Below are positions 45,577 to 57,130 of a DNA stretch of 64,000 nucleotides, piece by piece. Position numbers and translations under genes: made by a program. The first letter of the stretch is position 1. Each line of letters starts with the position of its first letter. The notes beneath the pieces were generated by a model, which was not told where the DNA came from, did not search any database, and saw only the letters and a list, made by a program, of their open reading frames with translations. This DNA is from Buchananella sp. 14KM1171. Lineage in GTDB: Bacteria > Actinomycetota > Actinomycetes > Actinomycetales > Actinomycetaceae. The stretch lies in NCBI RefSeq assembly GCF_041380365.1, contig NZ_CP159981.1, positions 2,232,001 to 2,296,000 on the forward strand, given 5' to 3'.

Positions 45577-46624
45577 GCTTGAGGTCGCCGTTGTAGGGGC
45601 CACCGGGTACGCCGGTGGCGAGGTGTTGCGTCTGCTCACGGCCCACCCCGGGGTGCGGGTGCGAACCGTGACCGCCGGCGCCTCCGCCGGCAGCACTCTG
45701 GGTGAGCACCACCCGCACCTGCACTCGCTGGCCCACCTGGTGGTGTCCCCCTCCACCGTGGAGAACCTGCTGGGGCACGACGTCGTCTTCTTCGCCCTGC
45801 CCCACGGCGCCTCCGGCGAGCTCACCGCCCAGCTCGAGGCCGCCGGCTTTGACGGCGTGGCCATCGACTGCGGCGCAGACCACCGCCTGACCAGCGCCGC
45901 CGCGTGGGAGCAGTGGTACGGCGGGACGTACCCGGGCGCCTGGACCTACGGGATGCCGGAGCTGCTGCACGCCGGAGAGGCCACCGCCAAGGAGCAGCGC
46001 GCCGCCCTGCGCGCCACCAAGCGCGTGGCGGTGCCCGGCTGCAACGTCACCGCGATCACCCTGGCCTTCCAGCCGCTGCTGGACCTGATCGACCCCGCCG
46101 CCCTCACCGCAGTGCTGGCCGTGGGCTACTCCGGCGCCGGCAAGGCGCTCAAACCCCACCTCACGGCCGCAGAAGCCCTGGGCCAGCTGGCCCCCTACGC
46201 GGTGGGCGGCGCGCACCGGCACGTGCCGGAGATCGAGCAGAACCTGGCGGTGGCCGGGGCCAAGCGCCCCCGCATCAGCTTCACGCCCGTGCTGGCTCCG
46301 GTCAGTCGCGGCATCCTGGCCACCTGCACGGCCCCCACCACTGCCTCCGCCGAACAACTGCACGCTGCGGCCAGCGCCGCCTACGCCAGCGAGGAGCTCA
46401 TCACCGTGCTGCCCCCGGGCCAGTGGCCCTCCACGGCGCCGGTGGTGGGCACGGGCCGCGCCGTGATCGGCGTGGGCCTGGACGAGCGCGCCGGGCGCGC
46501 GGTGGCGATCTGCGCCATCGACAACCTGGGCAAGGGCACGGCCAGCGCGGCCATCCAGTGCATGAACCTGACCACCGGCCAGAGCGAGAGCACTGGCGTC
46601 CCCCTGATTGGAGTAGCCCCGTGA
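45575..46624 (+). CDS. argC: N-acetyl-gamma-glutamyl-phosphate reductase
   Basis: Third step of arginine synthesis, NADPH-dependent. The 349-residue protein starts with the nucleotide-binding VAVVGATGYAGGEVLRLL, has the catalytic Cys in VAVPGCNVTA, and HRHVPEIEQ plus CAIDNLGKGTASAAIQ near the end. The ATG at 45575 gives the standard N terminus; an ATG at 45563 adds four residues. No ribosome site is visible in the AT-rich leader. It overlaps argJ by four bases (GTGA). Confidence 0.96.
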   Translation: MLEVAVVGATGYAGGEVLRLLTAHPGVRVRTVTAGASAGSTLGEHHPHLHSLAHLVVSPSTVENLLGHDVVFFALPHGASGELTAQLEAAGFDGVAIDCGADHRLTSAAAWEQWYGGTYPGAWTYGMPELLHAGEATAKEQRAALRATKRVAVPGCNVTAITLAFQPLLDLIDPAALTAVLAVGYSGAGKALKPHLTAAEALGQLAPYAVGGAHRHVPEIEQNLAVAGAKRPRISFTPVLAPVSRGILATCTAPTTASAEQLHAAASAAYASEELITVLPPGQWPSTAPVVGTGRAVIGVGLDERAGRAVAICAIDNLGKGTASAAIQCMNLTTGQSESTGVPLIGVAP

Positions 46625-47784
46625 GCGTGACATTCCCCGCCGGCTTCCAGGCCGCCGGCGTCACCGCCGGCCTGCGTGCCTCCGGCAAGCCCGACCTGGC
46701 CCTGGTGGTAAACACCGGTCCGCTGGCCGCCGCCGCCGCAGTGACCACCGCCAACCGGGTGCACGCCGCCGCAGTTGACCTCACCCGCGCCAACGTGGCC
46801 GACGGCGCCGCCCGCGCGGTGGTCATCAACTCCGGCAACGCCAACGCCTGCACCGGCCCGCAGGGCGCCAGGGACGCCGCCGACTTCGCCGCCACCACGG
46901 CCCGCGCCCTGGGCCTGCCCGCCGGCGAGGTGCTGGTGGGCCAGACCGGCGTGATCGGCCACCTGGTGGACATGCCCAAGCTGCTCGCGGGCGTCGAGGT
47001 GGCGGTAGCCCAGCTCTCGGAGCAGGGCGGTCCGGCCGCCGCCCAGGCGATCCTGACCACGGACACCGTGGACAAGCAGGTGGAGCTGACCGCGCCCGCC
47101 GGCTGGAGGGTGGGGGGCATGGCCAAGGGGGCCGGCATGCTGGCCCCGGCCCTGGCCACCATGCTGTGCGTCATCACCACGGACGCGGCCTGCGAGCCGG
47201 CGGACCTGGACGCGGCGCTGAAGAGCGCCGTAGCGCGCACGTTCAACCGCCTGGACTCCGACGGCTGCATGTCCACTAACGACACCGTCTTCGCCCTGGC
47301 CTCCGGCGCCTGCGGGCTTACCGCCTCCCGCGAGGAGCTCACCGAGGTCCTCACCGAGGCCTGCCGGCGCCTGGCGCTGGGCCTGCTGGCCGACGCGGAG
47401 GGCGCCAACCACGACGTGGCCGTGACCGTGCGCGGCGCCAGCAGCGTGGCGGCGGCCGAGGCGGTGGGCCGCGCGGTGACCCGCTCGAACCTGGTCAAGA
47501 CCGCCATCTTCGGCAACGACCCGAACTGGGGCCGCATTGTGGCGCAGGTGGGCACCGTGCCGGCGCAGGTGGCCCCCTTCGACCCGGCCGACCTCGAGGT
47601 GATCATCAACGGCAAGACCGTTTGCGAGGGCGGGCTGCCCGCCTGCGACCCCAGCGAGGTGGACATGTCCCCGCGCCAATGCGAAATCGTCATCGACCTG
47701 CACGCCGGGAAGGAGGAGGCGACCGTGTGGACCAACGACCTAACCCACGCCTACGTCCACATCAACAGCGCCTACACGACATGA
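46621..47784 (+). CDS. argJ: Bifunctional ornithine acetyltransferase / N-acetylglutamate synthase
   Basis: ArgJ recycles the acetyl group between N-acetylornithine and glutamate (387 residues). The self-cleavage site is clear: [15 protein letters not shown], with Thr180 as the new N-terminal nucleophile. [12 protein letters not shown] and [10 protein letters not shown] are further family motifs. GTG start at 46621 overlaps argC; the stop overlaps argB (ATGA). With ArgJ, the pathway is cyclic and needs no ArgE. Confidence 0.96.
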   Translation: MSVTFPAGFQAAGVTAGLRASGKPDLALVVNTGPLAAAAAVTTANRVHAAAVDLTRANVADGAARAVVINSGNANACTGPQGARDAADFAATTARALGLPAGEVLVGQTGVIGHLVDMPKLLAGVEVAVAQLSEQGGPAAAQAILTTDTVDKQVELTAPAGWRVGGMAKGAGMLAPALATMLCVITTDAACEPADLDAALKSAVARTFNRLDSDGCMSTNDTVFALASGACGLTASREELTEVLTEACRRLALGLLADAEGANHDVAVTVRGASSVAAAEAVGRAVTRSNLVKTAIFGNDPNWGRIVAQVGTVPAQVAPFDPADLEVIINGKTVCEGGLPACDPSEVDMSPRQCEIVIDLHAGKEEATVWTNDLTHAYVHINSAYTT

Positions 47785-48686
47785 ACAACCTGGACAATCT
47801 CTCCCTAACCCCCGCCCAGAAGGCGAGCGTCCTGCTGGAGGCCATGCCCTGGCTGGAGCGCTTCACCGGCGCGGTGGTGGTGATCAAGTTCGGCGGCAAC
47901 GCCATGGTGGACGAGGACCTGGAGCGGGCCTTCGCCCGCGACGTGGTCTTCCTGCGCCAAATGGGCCTGCGCCCGGTGGTGGTGCACGGCGGCGGTCCGC
48001 AGATCAACGCGATGCTGCAGCGGCTGGGCCTGGAGGCTGAGTTCCGGGGCGGCCTGCGCGTGACCACGCCCGAGGTGATGGACGTGGTGCGCATGGTGCT
48101 GACCGGCCAGGTGCAGCGCCGCCTGGTCTCTTTGCTCAACGAGCACCTGCCGGTGGCGGTGGGCATCAGCGGCGAGGACGGCGGCCTGCTGCGGGCCCGC
48201 CAGCGGATGGCAGAGGTGGACGGCGAGAGCGTGGACGTCGGCCTGGTGGGCGACGTGGTGGAGGTCAACCCGGCCGCCGTGCTGGAGCTGCTGGAGGCGG
48301 GCCGCATCCCGGTGATCTCCTCGATCGCCCCGCTGTCCACGGACCCGACCACGGTGCTGAACGTGAACGCTGACACCGCCGCCGCCTCCCTGGCGGTGGC
48401 GCTGAAGGCACGCAAGCTGCTGATGCTCACCGACGTGGAGGGCCTGTACTCGGCGTGGCCGGACAAGTCCTCGCTGGTCTCCACGATCAACGACGTGGCC
48501 CTGGAGGCGCTGCTGCCGACCTTGGAGTCCGGCATGGTGCCCAAGATGGAGGCCTGCCTGCGGGCGGTTCGCGGCGGGGTGCCGCAGGCGCACGTGGTGG
48601 ACGGCCGCGTGCCCCACTGCCTGCTGCTGGAGATCTTCACCGACACCGGCATCGGCACCCTCGTTACCCCGAAGTTGGTGCGCTAG
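47781..48686 (+). CDS. argB: Acetylglutamate kinase
   Basis: Second step of arginine synthesis, the normal feedback-controlled enzyme. The 301-residue protein shows [36 protein letters not shown] and [13 protein letters not shown]. The N-terminal helix ([21 protein letters not shown]) of arginine-sensitive hexameric forms is present, split here as [18 protein letters not shown] at 47781; the last base of the stop is the first of argD. Confidence 0.96.
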   Translation: MNNLDNLSLTPAQKASVLLEAMPWLERFTGAVVVIKFGGNAMVDEDLERAFARDVVFLRQMGLRPVVVHGGGPQINAMLQRLGLEAEFRGGLRVTTPEVMDVVRMVLTGQVQRRLVSLLNEHLPVAVGISGEDGGLLRARQRMAEVDGESVDVGLVGDVVEVNPAAVLELLEAGRIPVISSIAPLSTDPTTVLNVNADTAAASLAVALKARKLLMLTDVEGLYSAWPDKSSLVSTINDVALEALLPTLESGMVPKMEACLRAVRGGVPQAHVVDGRVPHCLLLEIFTDTGIGTLVTPKLVR

Positions 48687-50029
48687 TGGGCAAGGATTTG
48701 CTGGACGACGCTCCGCCCGCCGCCCCCTGCCAGCCCGCCGCTGCGCCCGGGGCGCGGGACGTGGCGCGGCGCCACGCGGACGCACTGCTCAACACCTTCG
48801 GGCAGGTCAAGGCCGCCCTGGTGGGCGGCGAGGGCAGCTACCTGTTCGACGCCGCAGGCAAGCGCTACCTGGACCTGCTGGGCGGCATCGCGGTTTCCTG
48901 CCTGGGCCACGGCCACCCGGCCCTGGTGGAGGCGATCAGCGCGCAGGCGGCCAGCATGATCCACACCTCCAACTTCTTTGCCACCCCCGCGCAGGTGGAG
49001 CTGGCGGAGGAGCTGCTGCGGCTGAGCCTGCCGCCCGAGCTGTGCGCCACCAGCCGGGTCTTCCTGTCCAACTCCGGCACGGAGGCCAACGAGGCGGCCC
49101 TGAAGCTGGCGCTGCGCCACGGCGGCCAGGCCCGCCCGCGCCTGGTGGCGCTGCAGGGCGCCTTCCACGGCCGCTCCACCGGCGCGCTCAGCCTCACCCA
49201 CAAGGAGGCCTACCGCGCCCCGTTCGCGCCCTTCGCCCGCGAGGTAACCTTTGTTGCCCCGGACGACGCGGAGGAGCTGGCGCGGGAGCTGGGGCGCAGG
49301 GACGTGGCGGCCGTCTTCGCCGAGCCCATCCAGGGCGAACGCGGGGTGGTGGCCCTGAGCCACGACTACCTGCGCGCGGCCCGCCGCCTGTGCAGCGAGC
49401 ACGGCGCCCTGCTGGTAGTGGACGAGGTGCAGACCGGCTCCTACCGCACCGGCGCCTTCCTGGCCCACCACGCCGCCGGCATCACCCCGGACGTGATCAC
49501 CCTAGCCAAGTCGCTGGGCGGGGGAGTGCCGATCGGCGCCACCATCGCGGTGGGGGAGCCGGTCTGTTCCCTGCTGGGCCCGGGCAGCCACGGCTCCACC
49601 TTCGGCGGCAACCCCCTGGCCGCAGCCGCGGCCCTGGCCGTGCTCGGCACCGTGCAACGCGAGGGGCTGGCGGCGCGCATCGGCGAGCTCTCGCGGCGCT
49701 GGAGCCGGGACCTGGCCGCCCTGAGCGGGGTGGCGCAGGTGCGCGCCTACGGCCTGCTGATCGCGGTCGAACTGGAGCAGGGCGCGGACGGCCCAAGCTC
49801 GGCGGACGTGGCGGCAGCGCTCATGGAGGCCGGCTTCATCGTCAACGCCGTCACACCCACGGCCCTGCGCCTGGCACCCCCCTACACCCTGAGCGACGCG
49901 GAGGCCGATTCCTTCACCCGCGCGCTCGGCCACATACTGACCACCCAAGCGAAGAACTCCGCGCTCCCCGCCGCAGGCAACGAGGTGGGGGCGGCGGGAG
50001 GAACGTCGTCCACCGAGGAGAAAAGATGA
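48686..50029 (+). CDS. argD: Acetylornithine aminotransferase
   Basis: PLP-dependent class III aminotransferase of arginine synthesis, 447 residues (about 400 is usual). The PLP lysine lies in ITLAKSLGGGVPIGA; VVDEVQTGSYRTG, LLGGIAVSCLGHGHP and NSGTEANEAALKLA are family motifs. The extra length lies at both ends: an Ala/Pro-rich N terminus (DDAPPAAPCQPAAAPG) and a C-terminal tail ([17 protein letters not shown]). Both tails are encoded by copies of the dispersed repeat in inverted orientation. GTG start at 48686 overlaps argB by one base; the stop overlaps argR (ATGA). Confidence 0.95.
   Translation: MGKDLLDDAPPAAPCQPAAAPGARDVARRHADALLNTFGQVKAALVGGEGSYLFDAAGKRYLDLLGGIAVSCLGHGHPALVEAISAQAASMIHTSNFFATPAQVELAEELLRLSLPPELCATSRVFLSNSGTEANEAALKLALRHGGQARPRLVALQGAFHGRSTGALSLTHKEAYRAPFAPFAREVTFVAPDDAEELARELGRRDVAAVFAEPIQGERGVVALSHDYLRAARRLCSEHGALLVVDEVQTGSYRTGAFLAHHAAGITPDVITLAKSLGGGVPIGATIAVGEPVCSLLGPGSHGSTFGGNPLAAAAALAVLGTVQREGLAARIGELSRRWSRDLAALSGVAQVRAYGLLIAVELEQGADGPSSADVAAALMEAGFIVNAVTPTALRLAPPYTLSDAEADSFTRALGHILTTQAKNSALPAAGNEVGAAGGTSSTEEKR
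48702..48727 (-). repeat. Dispersed 26-bp repeat, argD 5' end
   Basis: Reverse-orientation copy at codons 6-14 of argD. When reversed it matches the copy at the other end of argD (49987-50012) at 24 of 26 positions. Confidence 0.75.
49987..50012 (+). repeat. Dispersed 26-bp repeat, argD 3' end
   Basis: Forward copy ending 14 bp before the argR start. The 20 bases 49990-50009 recur exactly at 28001-28020 in non-coding DNA. Confidence 0.75.
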
Positions 50030-50598
50030 ACACCACGGCACGATCGCGAACCGGCCGCCACGCCGCCATCACCCGCCTGATTGAGACGGCGGATATCTCC
50101 TCGCAGGAACAGCTGCGGGAGCTGCTGGCCGCCCAGGGCATCAACGCCACGCAGGCCACGCTCTCGCGTGACCTGGTGGACCTGGGCGCCATGAAGGTGC
50201 GCACAGCGGACGGCACCTCCGCCTACCGCCTGCCCTCGGAGGGCGTCACCGGGCAGCCCGGTCGGGCGCTGCCCGCCATCGGAGAGAGCGCCGACGCGCG
50301 GCTGGCCCGCTGGTGCTCCGACCTCCTGGCGGAGGCGCAGGTGGCGCTCAACCAGGTGGTGCTGCACACCCCGGCCGGCGCCGCCCAGCTGCTGGCCTCC
50401 GCCCTGGACCGTGGCGTCATCCCCGAGGTGCTGGGCTGCGTGGCGGGAGACGACACCGTGCTCGTCATCTGCACGGGCGAGCAGGAAGCCAAGGACCTGT
50501 GCGAGTATCTGCTGCGCCTGGCCGGACGCGCCGAATCCAACCTCTCCACCCAGGTACTGGGCTCTGCGGCAGCGCAGGGCGGGGCGGGTGAGGCCTAG
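50026..50598 (+). CDS. argR: Arginine repressor
   Basis: ArgR, the arginine-dependent hexameric repressor of arginine genes (190 residues). The winged HTH contains [23 protein letters not shown], given here in part as [18 protein letters not shown]; the C-terminal core has [22 protein letters not shown] with the arginine-binding GDDT. ATG at 50026 overlaps the argD stop and has GAGGAG upstream. A Gly/Ala-rich tail of about 12 residues follows the core. Confidence 0.95.
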   Translation: MNTTARSRTGRHAAITRLIETADISSQEQLRELLAAQGINATQATLSRDLVDLGAMKVRTADGTSAYRLPSEGVTGQPGRALPAIGESADARLARWCSDLLAEAQVALNQVVLHTPAGAAQLLASALDRGVIPEVLGCVAGDDTVLVICTGEQEAKDLCEYLLRLAGRAESNLSTQVLGSAAAQGGAGEA

Positions 50599-50696
50599 TC
50601 GGCCGGCGCTCACCTCGCAACACCCCAACTCGTCGCGGTGACATCCACACCGCCCTCCCCGCGCGCAGCGCAAAACAAAGCAAGGAAGAACAGCAA

Positions 50697-53332
<2,636 letters not shown>

Positions 53333-53348
53333 GGCTTTGCGAGGCCGA

Positions 53349-53380
53349 GCGGGCCGCGAGGGGCAACCCTCGCGGCCCGC
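53349..53380. terminator. Terminator between argH and the helicase gene
   Basis: A perfect 14-bp stem closed by a GCAA tetraloop between two convergent genes. Both may use it. Confidence 0.85.
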
Positions 53381-53404
53381 ATTGCTGTCCGGCGCGGGAG
53401 CCGC

Positions 53405-56128
53405 CTAGAGCCGGTCGGCGGTGAGCACCCGCTTGGTGCGGGTGAGGCTGGCGGCCAGGTTGACGGCGGCCGCCCTGCGCGCCCGGGTGAGCAGGACGCG
53501 ACCCTGCTCGTTTCGCGTGTAGTGGGCGCGCATCCTCAACCCGCGCCGGGCCAGCTCGGTGAGGAAGAGATCCACGTTCTCGCGCCGCGCGGCCAGCACC
53601 GAGGGAACGTTTTGCACCAGCACCGGGCCGAGCAGCAGGGTGGAGTGGGCCGGAACCAGCAGGTAGCGGGCGGTGCGCACGGGCGCGAACAGCTCCGCCA
53701 CGGCCCCGGCAAAGACCTCCTGCTCGCGCAGGGATGCGCCGCTGAGGTGGACCGTCAGCTCGTAGTCGGCGCCGACCGGGCTGACGCGCACCCTGGCCGC
53801 ATCCGAGGTCACCGCGCCGGCGTGGCGCAGGGCCTGCAGTAGCGCGTCCGCCTGAGCCAGCGTGCGGCGCCGGGGGTCCAGGAAACGCCTGCGCACCACC
53901 AGGCGCACCGACCACACCACGGCCAGCACCAGGAGCACGGCCAGGGCAGCGACGAGCACAACGGAATGCACGACCCCGGCCCGCACGGAGTGGGAGAGCT
54001 GATAGGCCATGCCGAGCGCCACTGCCTCCACGGCCGCGAAAAGGAGGTCCAGGGCGGATACCACCCGGGTGGGCCGAACCGCAGCCTCCACCTCTAGGGA
54101 GAGATCCAGTCCGGTGGGGGAGTTGACGTCGTGGCGATCGATCGCCCCGCGCCAGAGCTCGCGCGTGACTGCCCGGTGCGCCGCGCGGGCCAGGTTGTCC
54201 GCGTTCAAGGCGGTGGCCCGGTGCTTGTGCCACAGCTCCGGGCTGCCGGCGCAGCGCAGCACGCCGCTCTCTACGCGCGGCTGCGTGGCGTGCGGGCCCA
54301 CGAAGGTGTCGAAGCGGCGCGCCAGCTTACGCACGTCGTGCGACTGGGCGAACTCGACGCGCTGGCCTCCCGAGCTGAGCAGATCGTCGGCGTCCGCAGT
54401 GGCCAGGTGCCAGATGTTTGCCACCTTGCCCGGCGCGCTGGGGTCGATGCGGATAGCGCGGCCGCGCATCTGGTTGGTCATCATCGTGGCCTTGACGGTG
54501 CTGGCCAGCACCAGGGTGTTGAGCTGGGGGCAGTCCCAGCCCTCGCCCAGCAGGGCGGCGGTGCCCACCAGCACCGTCACCAGCCCGCGCGCGAAGGCCT
54601 CGGTGAGCACCCGCACTGCGGCCTTCGAGCCGCCGGCGAAGGTGGCCGTGGCGTAGTTCGGGCAGGCGGGCAGCGGGGTGAGGGTGAGACCGACGGACTC
54701 GGGCCCGGCCAGCTCGCGCAGGGCCGGGCCGAGCCCGGTGGGCACCACCACGCAGCTGCCGCTCAGCAGGGCAAGGCTCTGTGCAGGCGCCGGCGGGACG
54801 TCGGGCAACCCGGACGGGAGCAATCCGGCCGCAGTCAGGCAACGGCGGATGGCCTCGAAGGCGGGCACCACGCCCAGGCGCACCAGCGGCTCCGTGCCGC
54901 CCACCAGGGGCAGGGAGTCGGAGCGGATGTGGTCGGCCAGCACCAGCAGCCGCAGGTCTGCGCCCAGGTGCCGGGCCTCCGCCAGCGCGATCTGGGCGAT
55001 CGAATCCAGCTTGCCCACGGAGTTCAGCAGCAGCCGGTTTGCCGCCAGATCGGAGCGGTTTATCACGCCCTTGGCATCCAGCAGGTGGTGGGCGGCGAGC
55101 AGGGCGCGCACGGCCCCCACGAACTCCTCCCCAAAGAGACGCGGGTGGGTGAGCACGAACTGCAGGCCGTCCTCCGCGCTCGCCTCCAGCCCGCCCACGT
55201 CCAGCAGGTGGGTGAGCACGGGCGGGGGAGTGATCCCGTAGCGCCGGCAGAGGTGGAGCCACCCCACCGCACCCACCTCGTCGTCCAGGCACTCGTCCAC
55301 GTGCTCCGCGGGGGCAACGAACAGCGGGGAGCGCTCCAGCAGGGCCAGCGGCGCCGGCCCCTCCGGCCGTGGTCGGGCTAAATCGGCCAGGACCGCGGCG
55401 GTGCGCCCGCGCAGGGCGGAGAGCTGAGCCACCTCGGCTGCCGTGGGCTCGTTTACCAGCACGTAGTCCTGATGCGGCGCCAGGTCGCCGCTGTGGATCA
55501 GCTCCGGCACGGATATCTCCGCGTCGATGGGCCCGCACAAGTCCTCGTAGCGCTGCCACTCGGCCGGGGTGGAGTCGTAGGGCGGGGTGGCGGTCAGGGC
55601 GATGACCGCCAGGCCGGGGTTGAGGGCACGCAGCTGCGCCAGGAACGCCACCAGGGCGCGGTGCCAGGCGGTACGCAGGTGGTGGGCCTCGTCCAGCACC
55701 ACCGTGGTAACGCCCGCCAGGAGCGCCGCCAGGTCCGCGTCTTGGAACGATTCCCCGGTCTCACCATCCAGGCCGCGACTGTAGGCCGCAAACAGGCTCT
55801 GGTAGGTGGTCGAGGTCAGGAACGCAGGGGAGCGCAGGCTCACCGAGGCGGCGGGCAGCGGCGCGTCGTGCCCGGGGGCGCCAACGGGGGAACGGAAGTT
55901 ATCCCGCAGGCGCTGCACCCACTGGTCCCTGATCGCAAGGGAGGGGGAGAGCACTAGCGTGGGCGCGCCCAGCCGCCCGGCCAGCTCCAGGCCCAGGATG
56001 GTCTTGCCGGAACCGGGGGCGGCCACCACGTGCAGCTTGTGGTCGGCCAAGAGGGCCTGGGCGCGGTCAAGGATGCGGTGCTGGTAGGAGCGAAAGACGC
56101 CCGTGAACTCCCACGCGGCCTGTCCCAT
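53405..56128 (-). CDS. SF2 DEAD/DEAH-type helicase with C-terminal membrane segments
   Basis: A 907-residue protein. Superfamily 2 motifs are in order: Walker A VVAAPGSGKTILGLE (about 35-48), DEAH box VVLDEAHHL (about 146), motif III ALTATPPYD, a second RecA-like lobe with GTAALLGEGWDCP, and motif VI NQMRGRAIRIDPS (about 553). After the helicase core, residues about 690-742 hold two hydrophobic stretches (AAVEAVALGMAYQ and VVLVAALAVLLVLAVVWSV) and then a basic segment; a further 160-residue domain follows. Relatives with the GEGWD...NQMRGRAIRI pattern occur in Firmicutes and actinobacteria without known function. Start at 56128 has AGGAG upstream. No nuclease, methylase or other defence partner adjoins it. 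Confidence 0.85.
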   Translation of the reverse strand: MGQAAWEFTGVFRSYQHRILDRAQALLADHKLHVVAAPGSGKTILGLELAGRLGAPTLVLSPSLAIRDQWVQRLRDNFRSPVGAPGHDAPLPAASVSLRSPAFLTSTTYQSLFAAYSRGLDGETGESFQDADLAALLAGVTTVVLDEAHHLRTAWHRALVAFLAQLRALNPGLAVIALTATPPYDSTPAEWQRYEDLCGPIDAEISVPELIHSGDLAPHQDYVLVNEPTAAEVAQLSALRGRTAAVLADLARPRPEGPAPLALLERSPLFVAPAEHVDECLDDEVGAVGWLHLCRRYGITPPPVLTHLLDVGGLEASAEDGLQFVLTHPRLFGEEFVGAVRALLAAHHLLDAKGVINRSDLAANRLLLNSVGKLDSIAQIALAEARHLGADLRLLVLADHIRSDSLPLVGGTEPLVRLGVVPAFEAIRRCLTAAGLLPSGLPDVPPAPAQSLALLSGSCVVVPTGLGPALRELAGPESVGLTLTPLPACPNYATATFAGGSKAAVRVLTEAFARGLVTVLVGTAALLGEGWDCPQLNTLVLASTVKATMMTNQMRGRAIRIDPSAPGKVANIWHLATADADDLLSSGGQRVEFAQSHDVRKLARRFDTFVGPHATQPRVESGVLRCAGSPELWHKHRATALNADNLARAAHRAVTRELWRGAIDRHDVNSPTGLDLSLEVEAAVRPTRVVSALDLLFAAVEAVALGMAYQLSHSVRAGVVHSVVLVAALAVLLVLAVVWSVRLVVRRRFLDPRRRTLAQADALLQALRHAGAVTSDAARVRVSPVGADYELTVHLSGASLREQEVFAGAVAELFAPVRTARYLLVPAHSTLLLGPVLVQNVPSVLAARRENVDLFLTELARRGLRMRAHYTRNEQGRVLLTRARRAAAVNLAASLTRTKRVLTADRL

Positions 56129-56193
56129 CGATGCTGCTCCTAACCTGTGCGCCTGGCCCCACCCTACGCGCCCGCTTTGCTGCCGGGACGCGA

Positions 56194-56281
56194 TGGACGA
56201 CGCTCCACCCGCGCCGCTTTCGCGTTCTGGTCGCTGCGCGCGGCGGCCTGGGGATGGGGGCGGCGGGCGGGACGTCGGACA
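56194..56281. repeat. Inverted pair of dispersed repeats, helicase/GntR spacer
   Basis: Reverse copy 56194-56219 and forward copy 56256-56281 bracket 36 bp in the 166-bp spacer between the helicase start and the GntR-family stop. A stem-loop of both strands is possible. No gene is present. Confidence 0.7.
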
Positions 56282-56294
56282 AACCGGGCCGGAG

Positions 56295-57077
56295 CTACTG
56301 CTGCTCCAGGATCTCCAGCAGCGGCTGGTAGTGGTTGTCCACGGCCTCGAGGTACTCGTCCACGTCCCCCACCAGCGCGGCGCTGAGCATGCGCCCGTGG
56401 GCGTTGGCGGTGCGGCGCAGGCCGTCCTCGATGCCCGGGCCCAGGCTGGGCACGATGGACATGTGCACCAGCCAGAACGCGGAGTAGGTCTGCTCGATCA
56501 GGGGGCTGTTGAGCGGGGCGAGCAGGCGGCGGTGGAAGGCGATGTCATCCTCCATGAAGCGCTGGCCGGCCCGGGAGAGGTCGCCCATGTGCCGCACCAG
56601 GTCCGCCAGGAGCGGGTCGGGGCGGTCGTGGTGGGCGCGCACCACCTCGGGGGCCAGGCCGCGATCCAGGGCGCGGCGGGCGCGCACCACCTCCTGCAGG
56701 AAGTCGTGGCTGTCCGTGGAAGACAGCGCGGCGCGCAGCACCTGCGTCTCCACCATCGGGCCCAGCGACATGTTGCCGACGAATGAGCCGGAGCCCTGCT
56801 TGACGCTCACTATGTCCAGCGCCTCCAGCTTGCGCAGGGCCTCGCGGACGGAGGAACGCGAGACGCCGAGCATGGCGCCCAACGCGGCCTCGGTGGGCAG
56901 GGGATCGCCCGACTTGAGCTGCTCGCGCAGGATGTAGGCCTTGATGGCATCCATCGTCGCTTGTGATCTGTTGAGCGTTTCAACGGGCTTTGAGTCTCGA
57001 ATCGCCAGTTGCGATAACAGTTTGGCAACGGTACCCGGATCGCGTGATTCCAGCTTGTCAGACAACATATGATTCAT
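56295..57077 (-). CDS. GntR-family regulator, FCD/FadR subfamily (NanR-like)
   Basis: A 260-residue repressor-type protein: a winged HTH (LPTEAALGAMLGVSRSSVREAL, given in part as GAMLGVSRSSVREAL, residues about 65-80) and an all-helical FCD effector domain (HDFLQEVVRARRALDRGL, DDIAFHRRLL, and the metal/ligand His in NAHGRML and DNHYQPLLE). It is divergent from the transporter operon with only 53 bp between starts, so it likely controls it; NanR of Corynebacterium glutamicum is of this type and sits in the same relation to a sialic-acid transporter. Starts at 57077 and 57068 are both possible. Confidence 0.88.
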   Translation of the reverse strand: MNHMLSDKLESRDPGTVAKLLSQLAIRDSKPVETLNRSQATMDAIKAYILREQLKSGDPLPTEAALGAMLGVSRSSVREALRKLEALDIVSVKQGSGSFVGNMSLGPMVETQVLRAALSSTDSHDFLQEVVRARRALDRGLAPEVVRAHHDRPDPLLADLVRHMGDLSRAGQRFMEDDIAFHRRLLAPLNSPLIEQTYSAFWLVHMSIVPSLGPGIEDGLRRTANAHGRMLSAALVGDVDEYLEAVDNHYQPLLEILEQQ

Positions 57078-57085
57078 TCTACTTC

Positions 57086-57101
57086 GGCATCACCTGATGC
57101 C
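57086..57101. promoter_or_regulatory. Candidate operator between regulator and transporter
   Basis: GGCATCACCTGATGCC: perfect 7-bp arms with a 2-bp spacer, 8 bp upstream of the regulator start and 29 bp upstream of the transporter start. Position and symmetry suit a GntR-family dimer controlling both directions. Confidence 0.6.
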
Positions 57102-57130
57102 ACGAGCCTACTCAACGATGAGGAGAAGCT

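Noticed and set aside
50599-50696. Riboswitch or leader before argG
   Set aside because: No conserved aptamer, strong hairpin or ARG-box-like site was seen in the 98-bp spacer.
53405-57077. Helicase plus GntR gene as a defence island
   Set aside because: No nuclease, methyltransferase or protease partner is next to the helicase; the GntR gene clearly belongs to the transporter.
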